Shown: positions 26,173 to 33,791 of the stretch, piece by piece
Layout: each line of letters starts with the position of its first letter
How positions within the stretch are numbered: position 1 is the first letter of the stretch
From: Streptomyces sp. NBC_01116
GTDB taxonomy: Bacteria > Actinomycetota > Actinomycetes > Streptomycetales > Streptomycetaceae
DNA: 64,000 nt
Reading direction: 5' to 3'
Assembly: GCF_041435495.1 (NCBI RefSeq)
Contig: NZ_CP108644.1
Span: forward strand, 4,325,501 to 4,389,500
Position numbers and translations under genes: made by a program
Notes under the pieces: model-generated
The model's database searches: none
What the model was told of the DNA's origin: nothing
The model's input: only the letters and a program-made list of their open reading frames with translations

Positions 26173-26622
26173 TCACTGCTTCTTCGGGTTGTGGGTGGTT
26201 TCCTTCACCGGCAGGTCGACCGTGATGAGGCCGGCCTTCTCGAAGTGCAGCTCGACGGAGACCTTCTCGCCCTGTTTGAGCTTCTGCTTGAGCTTCATGA
26301 ACATGATGTGGTTGCCACCGCGTTCGAGGTCGAGCTCGCCGTTCGCGGGCACCTCGAACGAGGAGACCTCGCGCATCTTCTGGTTCTTCGTCTCGTGGAT
26401 CGTGACGTCGTCGGAGAGCGGACTGGTCACCGAGGTGAGCCGGTCCCCGGCATCGCCGCTGTTCTGGACGACGAGGAACCCGGCGGCCATGTCGCTGACG
26501 GGCTGCGGCAGATAGGCGCCGACGACCTTCAGATCGGGCGCGCCGTCCGACGAGCACCCGGCCAGCGCCGCCCCCGCGGTGAGGGCGAGGACGCCGGCGA
26601 GAGCCGTGCGGCGGCGGTTCAC
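26173..26622 (-). CDS. PCu(A)C-type periplasmic copper chaperone lipoprotein
   Basis: 149 residues from GTG 26622. A lipobox (LTAGAALAGC) places it as a lipoprotein. The copper motif H(M)x10Mx21HxM is recognisable as IHETKNQKMREV and the later GGNHIMFMKLKQ. PCu(A)C delivers Cu(I) to the CuA or CuB sites of cytochrome c oxidase, often with Sco. Its GTG overlaps the Sco stop codon (GTGA), so the two chaperones are made together. Confidence 0.93.
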   Translation of the reverse strand: MNRRRTALAGVLALTAGAALAGCSSDGAPDLKVVGAYLPQPVSDMAAGFLVVQNSGDAGDRLTSVTSPLSDDVTIHETKNQKMREVSSFEVPANGELDLERGGNHIMFMKLKQKLKQGEKVSVELHFEKAGLITVDLPVKETTHNPKKQ

Positions 26623-27278
26623 GGCGTCTCCCCCTTGATCAGCTCGGGGAGGTCCTTCGCGTACTCCTCGGCGGAGGTGTCCTCGCCGTAGAGCACATAG
26701 CCCTCGTCCGTCTTCGGGGAGAAGGCGATGACCTGGGCGCCGTGCATCGAGACGACGGTCCCGTCCTTCTCCTTCTTCGGCGCGTCGATGCCGATGCCGA
26801 TCTGCCGCGCCCCGGCCTGGATGGTCGGGAAGTCGCCGGTGAGGCCGGTGAAGGAGGGGTCCTGGGCGGAGAGCCACTTGCCGAGCGAGGCGGGGGTGTC
26901 GCGCTCGGGGTCGGTGGTGACGAAGACGACCTGGAGCTTCTCCTGGTCGGCCTTGGGCAGTTCCCGCTTGGCGAGCGAGATGTTGCTCATGGTCAGCGGG
27001 CAGACGTCGGGGCAGTTGGTGTAGCCGAAGTAGATGAGCGTCGGCTTGCCCTTGGTCGCCTCGCGGAGGTCGTACTCCTTGCCGTGGGTGTCGGTGAGGA
27101 CGAGGTTCGGCTTGGTGAACGGCTGGTCGAGGACGGTCGCGGCCTTGTCCTTCGGCGCGGCGCTGACGTCGGCGACGGCCGATGAGCCCGCCTTGTCGTC
27201 ACCGGTGCCGCAGGCGGAGAGGGCCAGTGCGGCCGCGGCGGCGAACGCCACGGCCGTCACTGCTGTTTTGTTGCGCAT
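26619..27278 (-). CDS. Sco1/SenC-family copper chaperone lipoprotein
   Basis: 219 residues with a lipobox (ALALSAC). The thioredoxin-like fold carries the copper-binding CPDVC (CxxxC) and a distal His in SMHGAQV, so all three ligands are present. Sco proteins load or reduce the CuA site of cytochrome oxidase. It is translationally coupled to PCuAC and follows the YcnI-like gene by 45 bases. Confidence 0.95.
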   Translation of the reverse strand: MRNKTAVTAVAFAAAAALALSACGTGDDKAGSSAVADVSAAPKDKAATVLDQPFTKPNLVLTDTHGKEYDLREATKGKPTLIYFGYTNCPDVCPLTMSNISLAKRELPKADQEKLQVVFVTTDPERDTPASLGKWLSAQDPSFTGLTGDFPTIQAGARQIGIGIDAPKKEKDGTVVSMHGAQVIAFSPKTDEGYVLYGEDTSAEEYAKDLPELIKGETP

Positions 27279-27323
27279 GGGATGAGGTGTCCTGAACGTG
27301 GTGCGGGTGAGGGAACCGGCCGG

Positions 27324-28067
27324 TCAGGCCGAGCGGCGACGCCCGGCGAGCACGCCGAACGCGATGCCGGCGATGCCGATGACGATGCCGATGATGCCCA
27401 GCGTGCGGGCGGTGGTGTCGCTGGAGGAGGAGGACGCGGCAGTGCTGCTCTCCTTGGCCGATGCCTCGGTGTCGGCGGCCTTGTGGTCGTCGGTCTTCTT
27501 GGTGTCGTCGGCGGCGCCGTGGCCGTCCTCGGCGGCGGCGGTCAGCTTCAGGACGGGGGCGGGGCTGTCGGGCTCCTCGCCGCCGGCCGTGGGCTCCTCG
27601 ATCCAGCGGACGACTTCCTTGTTGTCGTACGTCTGGATCGCCTTGAAGACGAGCTGGTCGGCGTCCTCGGGGAGCGCGCCGACGGAGACCGGGAACTGCT
27701 GGAAGTAGCCGGGGGCGATCTCGCCCTCGTCGGCGGTCCAGGTCACCTTGGAGACGGCCTCGGTGATCTTCTTGCCGTGCACCTCAAGAGGCTTGTCGAG
27801 CTTGCTCTTGGAGATGTCGATCTTCCAGCCGGGGACGGCCTGCGGGGTGACGGACGACAGCGGGTGGTCGGCCGGGAAGTTGACTTCGAGCTTCACGGTC
27901 GAGGCCTGGTCGCGCTCGTTGGGGACCTTGAAGTTGAGCGTGGCGTATCCGCCCTTGGCGGCTTCGCCGACCGGCTGGACGCTGACGTGGGCGGCGGCCG
28001 GGCCGGCGATCAGCAGGACGGTGGACGCGGCGACGCCGCCGGCGAGGGCGATACGGGAAAGCTTCAT
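27324..28067 (-). CDS. YcnI-like (DUF1775) copper-binding membrane protein
   Basis: 247 residues from ATG 28067, with GGAGA before it. The signal peptide ends at GPAAAHVSVQP, exposing an N-terminal His as in YcnI. The DUF1775 beta-sandwich runs to about residue 150, then a charged Ser/Asp/Lys-rich linker and a C-terminal helix followed by GRRR that anchors the protein. Family members bind Cu(II) with a His/Trp site. It is the likely first gene of the copper block. Confidence 0.9.
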   Translation of the reverse strand: MKLSRIALAGGVAASTVLLIAGPAAAHVSVQPVGEAAKGGYATLNFKVPNERDQASTVKLEVNFPADHPLSSVTPQAVPGWKIDISKSKLDKPLEVHGKKITEAVSKVTWTADEGEIAPGYFQQFPVSVGALPEDADQLVFKAIQTYDNKEVVRWIEEPTAGGEEPDSPAPVLKLTAAAEDGHGAADDTKKTDDHKAADTEASAKESSTAASSSSSDTTARTLGIIGIVIGIAGIAFGVLAGRRRSA

Positions 28068-28215
28068 GGCAGGAATCTCCACTGGGGAAACGGAACACGG
28101 TGGTCCGTCGCGCGGGTGCGCGGCGGCATCACGACACCTCGTGGTCCGGTTCCGTGGGTGTGCGCGCACGGGAACGTGCGCGGACGGGATCCGCGGGGCC
28201 GTCGGAGGCGTCGTG

Positions 28216-29079
28216 TCAGGCTGCGAGGGCGTACGGGGCCGGAGGCCCGCGCCTGATCACCAGGTGCTGCAGCGGATCCCCGGCGGCCGGTGCCGGCACC
28301 TCGTCGGAGGGGCGCGGAACGCGCGGTCCGGCCGTGAGCTGTTCGCGCGCCCCGGCCCGCAGCGCGCGGACGAGGGCGAGCGCGGCCCGCAGGGCCCGCA
28401 GCCGGGCGCCGGCCGCCAGCGCCTGGGCGCTGTGGGCGGAGAGCCGGGCCAGTCCGAACAGGGCGATCTCGCCGCGCCGCAGCAGCCAGCCGGTGGCGAC
28501 CGCGACGAGGACGTGGGCCAGGAACATCGGCAGGCTCGGCAGCAGCGCGGAGACCGCGGCGCAGAGCTGCGCGATGCCGGAGGCGCCGTCCGGGCCGGCC
28601 GACGCGGCGCTCGCGACCGCTGTGGCCCCGCCGTCCGCGAGATGGCCGTGGGCCCCCGCGAGCGTCGACGGGTCGATGCCGGCGGAGGAGACGATGCGGT
28701 GGGCGTCGGTCGCGTTCAGCTGCTCCGGCCCGGCACCGCAGACGAGTCCGGCGGCGAACCGGATGACCGGGTTGTCGGCGCCGGTGGGCGCGGCGGCGGC
28801 CGGGGTGTCGGCGTGGCTGCCGTACGCGAAGAGCACGTGCAGGAGGATCTGCCCGCCGGCCAGCGCGCCCACGATCGACGGAAGGGAACGTTCCCGTCCG
28901 GCGAGGACCGTGGCGACGGCGAGGACGCCGAGGAATCCGGCGAGCAGTGTCCACGCGGGGACGGGCGCTCCGGCGGCGAGCGTGTGTCCGGCCGCGGACA
29001 GCACGACGCAGACCGCGGTGAACACCGCGGCCCTCATGAGCCGCAGACCGGCTCCTGCGTGTGCGAGAGGCGTGGACAT
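28216..29079 (-). CDS. Hypothetical polytopic membrane protein near the copper genes
   Basis: 287 residues from ATG 29079 (an upstream ATG at 29103 is possible). Several hydrophobic segments (near residues 15-65, 75-95, 195-225) and an Ala/Arg-rich cytoplasmic tail. The middle loop has His in HADTPA, AGAHGHLADGG and similar places, suggesting a metal-related role, but I do not recognise a defined family. It is 148 bases upstream of the YcnI-like gene on the same strand and may head the operon. Confidence 0.75.
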   Translation of the reverse strand: MSTPLAHAGAGLRLMRAAVFTAVCVVLSAAGHTLAAGAPVPAWTLLAGFLGVLAVATVLAGRERSLPSIVGALAGGQILLHVLFAYGSHADTPAAAAPTGADNPVIRFAAGLVCGAGPEQLNATDAHRIVSSAGIDPSTLAGAHGHLADGGATAVASAASAGPDGASGIAQLCAAVSALLPSLPMFLAHVLVAVATGWLLRRGEIALFGLARLSAHSAQALAAGARLRALRAALALVRALRAGAREQLTAGPRVPRPSDEVPAPAAGDPLQHLVIRRGPPAPYALAA

Positions 29080-29333
29080 GGCCGGAACATCATCGCACTG
29101 CACACCCCTGTGCCGTACGGCAGGTCCGGAAGATCAGACTCCGTCCGCAACCGCGCTTGTTGCGCCCGTTCGCGGGGGATGTACGGAACAGGGGCGAGCA
29201 CCTCAGGTCACCGGACGGACGCCCGGTGACCTGGTGTCGGGCGGGTCCATACACCGGGCGGCCGAATATCCACATCCGCCGAATGAGGGCTCCCGCACCC
29301 GATCCGTGCTTACGAAGTGCCGAGGGCGGCAAT

Positions 29334-29347
29334 ACGTATCGATACGT
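29334..29347 (+). promoter_or_regulatory. 14-bp perfect palindrome upstream of an RsbW-like gene
   Basis: ACGTATCGATACGT, perfectly self-complementary, 26 bases before the ATG at 29373 and upstream of GGAGG. Probably an operator. The 293-base divergent gap (29080-29372) holds nothing else convincing. Confidence 0.55.
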
Positions 29348-29372
29348 CGAGCCGCAGCCAGGAGGCTGAAAG

Positions 29373-29945
29373 ATGAGCATCTGGTGGTCTCTCCATTTGC
29401 GGCGCGAAGCCGCGAGCGTCCCGCTCGCGCGCCGTTTTCTGCTCGGCACCATGGAAACCGCAGGGGTGGATCCGGACATCTCCTTCGACCTGTCGGTCGC
29501 GCTCAGCGAGGCCTGTGCGAACGCCGTCGAACACGGCGGCGACCGGAAGGCTCTCGGGGAGTCGGGGGATTCCGGGTACGGACACCCTGCCGCGGACTCC
29601 GGGCAGTACCGGGTCACGGCTTATCTGGACGGCGAGAAATGCCGTATCGAGGTCAGCGACTCGGGGCCGGGCTTCCCCGCCCGCCGCGCGCTTCGCCCAG
29701 CCGCGCATGCAGTACAGCAACCACAGCAACCACAGCAGTCACAACACCCACAGCACCCACAGCAGTCGCAGAGCCCGCAGCAGGCACTCCCCCCGCGGGA
29801 CACCGAAGCCGAGAGCGGCCGGGGCCTGGACCTCATCCAGCAGCTCTCGGACCACGTCCAGTTCGGCAACCGGCCGGGCCACGGCGCGGTGGTGCGCTTC
29901 GACAAGGTCCTGAAATGGCGCGAGGGCGCGCTGCTCACGGCGTAG
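29373..29945 (+). CDS. RsbW-like HATPase regulator with a Gln/Pro/His insert
   Basis: 190 residues. A serine-kinase-type HATPase_c fold with N-box EACANAVEH (46-54), G1 DSGPGF (96-101) and G2 ESGRGLDLIQQL (147-158). Such proteins act as anti-sigma factors or serine kinases in partner-switching. Residues about 114-138 are a repetitive insert rich in Gln, Pro, His and Ser, placed in the ATP-lid region between G1 and G2; the DNA is a 9-base-type CACAGCA repeat (nt 29711-29785) with lower GC than the rest. The insert may change lid behaviour. GGAGG precedes the ATG. Confidence 0.85.
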   Translation: MSIWWSLHLRREAASVPLARRFLLGTMETAGVDPDISFDLSVALSEACANAVEHGGDRKALGESGDSGYGHPAADSGQYRVTAYLDGEKCRIEVSDSGPGFPARRALRPAAHAVQQPQQPQQSQHPQHPQQSQSPQQALPPRDTEAESGRGLDLIQQLSDHVQFGNRPGHGAVVRFDKVLKWREGALLTA

Positions 29946-29964
29946 TGAGCGGCGCGCCCTCGCG
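29919..29964 (+). terminator. Hairpin overlapping the RsbW-like stop codon
   Basis: CGCGAGGGCGCGC (29919-29931) pairs with 29952-29964, and an inner GCTCAC (29933-29938) pairs with 29945-29950. It lies between convergent genes and can end both transcripts. Confidence 0.7.
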
Positions 29965-29981
29965 AGAGGTACGGCGGTGGG

Positions 29982-31460
29982 TCAGCCCTTCAGCCGCGCC
30001 ATCCAGGCCTCGACCTCGTCCGCCCGGCGGGGCAGCGTGTCGGAGAGGTTCCGGTTGCCGCCCTCGGTGACGAGGATGTCGTCCTCGATCCGGACGCCGA
30101 TGCCCCGGTACTCCTCCGGCACGGTCAGGTCGTCGGCCTGGAAGTACAGCCCCGGCTCCACGGTCAGGCAGACGCCCGGTTCCAGGACGCCGTCGACGTA
30201 GGCCTCGGTGCGCGCGACGGCGCAGTCGTGGACGTCCATGCCGAGCATGTGGCCCGTGCCGTGGAGGGTCCAGCGGCGCTGGAGGCCGAGCTCCAGGACC
30301 TTCTCCACGTCCAGGTCGCCGAGCAGGCCCCACGCGACGAGCTTCTCGGCGAGCACGCGCTGCGAGGCGTCGTGGAAGTCGCGGAAGGTGGCGCCGGGCT
30401 TCACGGCGGCGATGCCCGCCTCCTGGGCCTCGTACACCGCGTCGTAGATCTTGCGCTGGAGCGGCGAGAACGTGCCGTTGATCGGCAGGGTGCGCGTCAC
30501 GTCGGCGGTGTAGAGGTCGTTGGTCTCCACGCCGGCGTCCAGGAGCAGCAGCTCGCCGGCGCGGACGTCGCCGTCGTTGCGGACCCAGTGCAGGGTGGTG
30601 GCGTGCGGACCGGCGGCGCAGATCGAGGCGTAGCCGATGTCGTTGCCCTCGATGCGGGCGCGCAGGAAGAACGTGCCCTCGATGAAGCGCTCGCTGGTCG
30701 CCTCGGCCTTGTCCAGGCTCCTGACGACGTCCTCGAAGCCGCGCGCGGTGGCGTCGCACGCCTTCTGCAGCTCGGCGATCTCGAAGGCGTCCTTCACCAG
30801 GCGGGCCTCGGAGAGGTAGACGCGCAGCTCCTCGTCGCGCTCCGCGGTGACCTTGTCGGTGAGCGCGGCCTCGACGGACGCGTCGTGGCCGCGCACGGCG
30901 CGGACCGGGCCGGTGGCCTCGGCCAGTACGGCGGTCAGCTCGCGGACGTCCTTCGCGGGGATGTTCAGCAGCTGCTCGGCCTCGGAGAGGGAGTTCCGTC
31001 GGCCGACCCACAGCTCGCCCTGGCCGTCGAGCCAGAACTCGCCGTTCTCCCGGTTGGAGCGCGGCAGCAGGTACAGGGTCGCCTCGTGGCCGCTGCCCTT
31101 CGGCTCCAGGACGAGCACGCCGTCCTGGGTCTGGTCACCGGTGAGGTACGCGTACTCGGTGGAGGCGCGGAAGGCGTACTCGGTGTCGTTGGAGCGGGTC
31201 TTCAGGTTGCCCGCGGGAATGACCAGGCGTTCGCCGGGGAAGCGGGCGGAGAGTGCGGCGCGCCGGGCGGCGGTGTGCTCGGCCTGGGCGATCGGCTGGA
31301 GGTCGTGCAGCTCCGTGTCGGCCCAGCCCGACTTCATGTTGTCGGCGAGCTCGTCGGATACGCCCGGGTACAGGCCGTTCTTCCGCTGCTTGACCGGTTC
31401 CTCTGCTTCGTTCTCCTCGGTCTCCTGCTCCGGGTTCTCCGGGATGAGCTCCTCAGACAC
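29982..31460 (-). CDS. pepP: Aminopeptidase P (Xaa-Pro aminopeptidase)
   Basis: 492 residues. N-terminal creatinase-like domain (about residues 50-220), then an M24 catalytic domain with metal ligands Asp in LLLDAGVE, Asp in TADVTR, His in GTGHMLG, Glu in TVEPGLY and Glu in RIEDD. It removes N-terminal residues ahead of proline in the cytoplasm. The first 30 residues are an acidic Glu-rich extension before the conserved start. Convergent with the RsbW-like gene. A second, shorter M24 enzyme is at 13158-14018. Confidence 0.95.
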   Translation of the reverse strand: MSEELIPENPEQETEENEAEEPVKQRKNGLYPGVSDELADNMKSGWADTELHDLQPIAQAEHTAARRAALSARFPGERLVIPAGNLKTRSNDTEYAFRASTEYAYLTGDQTQDGVLVLEPKGSGHEATLYLLPRSNRENGEFWLDGQGELWVGRRNSLSEAEQLLNIPAKDVRELTAVLAEATGPVRAVRGHDASVEAALTDKVTAERDEELRVYLSEARLVKDAFEIAELQKACDATARGFEDVVRSLDKAEATSERFIEGTFFLRARIEGNDIGYASICAAGPHATTLHWVRNDGDVRAGELLLLDAGVETNDLYTADVTRTLPINGTFSPLQRKIYDAVYEAQEAGIAAVKPGATFRDFHDASQRVLAEKLVAWGLLGDLDVEKVLELGLQRRWTLHGTGHMLGMDVHDCAVARTEAYVDGVLEPGVCLTVEPGLYFQADDLTVPEEYRGIGVRIEDDILVTEGGNRNLSDTLPRRADEVEAWMARLKG

Positions 31461-31611
31461 GTTCTGTCTCTCCTTGAGTACGACACTGGACCATCACCCA
31501 TCGTACGGGCGTACGGATGAGGACCCAGGGCCGAAGGACCTGTTATCGGGATACTGCCGACGGATCGGTCGACGAGGGCGGTCACGCGGCGTGGGCGGGC
31601 GGCCGACGAGG

Positions 31612-31687
31612 GGGCGGTCGGTCGACGGGGGGACAGCCAGTCGAAGTGAGGGCGGTCGGTCGACGTGGGGACGGTCAGTCGAAGTGG
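31612..31687 (+). repeat. 38-bp direct repeat across the phosphatase 3' end
   Basis: Two adjacent 38-base units, 31612-31649 and 31650-31687, are identical at 34 of 38 positions. The second unit contains the stop codon and last codons of the SpoIIE-type phosphatase gene (which ends at 31675), so the first unit looks like a tandem copy of the gene end. The rest of the gap to pepP is made of similar GGTCGGTCGACG-type sequence. Confidence 0.8.
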
Positions 31688-33045
31688 GCGGCGAGGATCA
31701 CGACGTCCTCGGCCGAGTCACTCCGATCGAGGCCGTCGGGCAGCATCGTGCGCAGGACGTGGTCGGCGACGGCCGCCGGATCGTGCCGGGCCGACTTCGG
31801 TACGGAGGCGGCGGCGGAGTGCAGCCGGGCGAAGGCGCGGTCCATCGCGTCCCCGGTGCGGCGCAGCAGACCGTCCGTGTAGAGCAGCACCGTTTCACCG
31901 GGCGCCGGGCTGAACTCCACGCTCGGCGCCTCCCAGCAGGCGAGCATCCCCAGCGGGGCGGAGAGCGTGGTCTCGACGAACTCGCAGCGCCGCTCGCCGA
32001 GCACCAGGGGCGGGGTGTGCCCGGCCCCGGCGAGCACGACCTTGCGGGCGGCCGGATCGCAGTAGGCGAAGAGGGCGGTCGCGGTCCGCGCGGGTTCGGC
32101 GAGCCGCAGCAGCAGTTCCAGGTCGGAGAGGACGGCGACGGGATCCTCGCCCTCCATCACGGCGTACGCCCGCAGACTGGCGCGCAGTCGGCCCATGGCG
32201 GCCATGGCGCTCGGTCCGGACCCGCCCACGGAGCCGACGGTGAGGCCGAGCGTGCGGTCGGGCAGCGGCAGGGCGTCGTACCAGTCGCCGCCGCCCCGGG
32301 GGCCGGTGCGGTGCCGGGCGGCGAGCTGGACGCCGGGGATCCGTGGCAGCCGGCTGGGCAGCAGCTCCTCGGCGACGGCTGCGACGTCCGCGCGGGCGCG
32401 CTCCAGCTCGATCAGGCGGGCCAGGTGCTCGGTGGCGTAGCGCGCGTAGAGGCCGACGAGGTGGCACTGCTTCTGTGAGGGCTCGGCCGGTTCGTCGTAG
32501 ATCCAGACGGCCGCGCCGAGGCGGCCCGCCGCCTCGGAGGCGAGCGGGAGGGTGTAGCTGGCGGCGTAGCCGAGCCGGGTGGCGACTGCGCGGTGCCGGG
32601 GGTCCAGGTCCTTCTCGCCGAGCAGGTCGGGGCTGGCGACCCCGTCGGCGGTGCCCGGCAGCCCGTCGAGGACGCGGCCGAGCGCGGTGGCCGCGCGCGG
32701 CACGGTCTCGATGTGGCCGAGTTCGGCGTGGCCGAGGCCGAGACCGAGGGTGGCGGAGGGCCCTTCGCCGTTCGCCGGCTCCAGGACGAGTAGTCCGCGC
32801 CGGGCGCCGACGAGGGCGGCTCCGGCGTGCAGCAGCTCGTTCAGGGCGTCGTCGAGGGTGTTCGTCCCGGCCAGCCGCTCGGTGAGTTCGTGCAGGGTCG
32901 TGAGGTCCGAGACCCAGCCCGCGAGCCGGTCCTGGATGAAGGCTCCGGTCGGCCCCGGGACCACCGTCAGAGGTGCCGGAGTGTGCGTTGAAACCGGAAC
33001 TTCTGGATCGATTCCAGCCACTTTCGGCAGGTGTGGGGCGCTCAT
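31675..33045 (-). CDS. GAF-PP2C (SpoIIE-type) protein with a degenerate metal motif
   Basis: 456 residues from ATG 33045; an ATG at 33099 is an alternative. A GAF-like domain spans about residues 45-200 and a SpoIIE/PP2C domain about 225-456. PP2C motifs present: GGDWYD (251-257), LLYTDGLL and SAEDVVIL near the end. The motif usually GDVxGHG reads GSVGGSG (271-277), so one metal-binding Asp is Ser and the His is lost. Either catalysis is altered or the protein is a pseudophosphatase that competes in partner-switching. Two RsbW-like ATPases lie within 8 kb and are natural partners. Confidence 0.85.
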   Translation of the reverse strand: MSAPHLPKVAGIDPEVPVSTHTPAPLTVVPGPTGAFIQDRLAGWVSDLTTLHELTERLAGTNTLDDALNELLHAGAALVGARRGLLVLEPANGEGPSATLGLGLGHAELGHIETVPRAATALGRVLDGLPGTADGVASPDLLGEKDLDPRHRAVATRLGYAASYTLPLASEAAGRLGAAVWIYDEPAEPSQKQCHLVGLYARYATEHLARLIELERARADVAAVAEELLPSRLPRIPGVQLAARHRTGPRGGGDWYDALPLPDRTLGLTVGSVGGSGPSAMAAMGRLRASLRAYAVMEGEDPVAVLSDLELLLRLAEPARTATALFAYCDPAARKVVLAGAGHTPPLVLGERRCEFVETTLSAPLGMLACWEAPSVEFSPAPGETVLLYTDGLLRRTGDAMDRAFARLHSAAASVPKSARHDPAAVADHVLRTMLPDGLDRSDSAEDVVILAAHFD

Positions 33046-33485
33046 GGCAGCCAGCTTTCCGACCGGTGTGATTCGTCGAATAGCATCGCAAACCCCCATG
33101 TGATTCTGCGCCACTATCAATACATCCACATGTACACGCACAAGTAACCCGATGTCCAGCATTGTCCCTTTGGGTGCTGGGCGATTCGTGCTCTCCCAGT
33201 GTCGGTTAACTTGGCCGAAAATTGCACCCTATGGACGCTATTTACGATCGACTGAGCCTGCTCAACAGGGGTACCTCCGGGGTCAAGTCGCCGGAGGAGC
33301 GTCATTCCGGGCATGCTGGGTACGTAAACGGTGATGCGCGGGTGCGGCGGTGATCGCTCCGGAACCCGGCAGCGGGTTCGGGCGTCCTTACCCGTGAAGG
33401 TGACGCCCTCGCCCCGGACGGCGGGGTTCGCACCAGGGGCGGCAGGCGAGGCGCATGCCGCCCTCGCCCAGCGATCGCCGGTCCG
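33046..33485. other. Gap upstream of the SpoIIE-type gene
   Basis: This part of the 746-base divergent gap has locally lower GC (about 33080-33250), consistent with promoters for the phosphatase gene on the minus strand. I see no credible gene; short open frames in it lack the host codon pattern. Confidence 0.5.
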
Positions 33486-33668
33486 GCTCGACCCGCTCGG
33501 TTCGACCCGCACGACTCTGCCAGGGCAGCACGACTCCGCTCGGTCGGTTCGGACCGTTCGGTCAGTTCGGCCCCGTTCGGTTCGACTCTGCTCGGTTCGG
33601 CTCTGTTCCACCCCAGGTCGGTTCTATTCGGCTCGGTTCCACTCGGCTCGGCTCGGCTCACGCTCGGT
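33486..33668 (+). repeat. Degenerate CTCGGTTCG low-complexity tract
   Basis: Many short near-copies of CTCGGTTCG/CGGTTCGACT, irregularly spaced, with runs such as GCTCGGCTCGGCTC. No frame is conserved. It forms the middle of the gap upstream of the primase/polymerase-like gene. Confidence 0.65.
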
Positions 33669-33738
33669 ACCGACGGCACGCCTGTACCGCAGAACTGATG
33701 AGCACGTACGCACAGCGAAGAGATACGCACGTGGTGTC

Positions 33739-33752
33739 ACACACGCGTGTGT
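33739..33752 (+). promoter_or_regulatory. 14-bp perfect palindrome upstream of a primase/polymerase-like gene
   Basis: ACACACGCGTGTGT, perfectly self-complementary, 40 bases before the ATG at 33792 and embedded in GTGTC...GTCAT sequence. A likely repressor or activator site. Confidence 0.5.
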
Positions 33753-33791
33753 CATGTGGACTCGGCGTTCAACGGAAAGGAACGAGCGCTC

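Noticed and set aside
29700..29790. CRISPR-like array in the CACAGCA repeat
   Set aside because: Units are short, in-frame with a protein and lack unique spacers.
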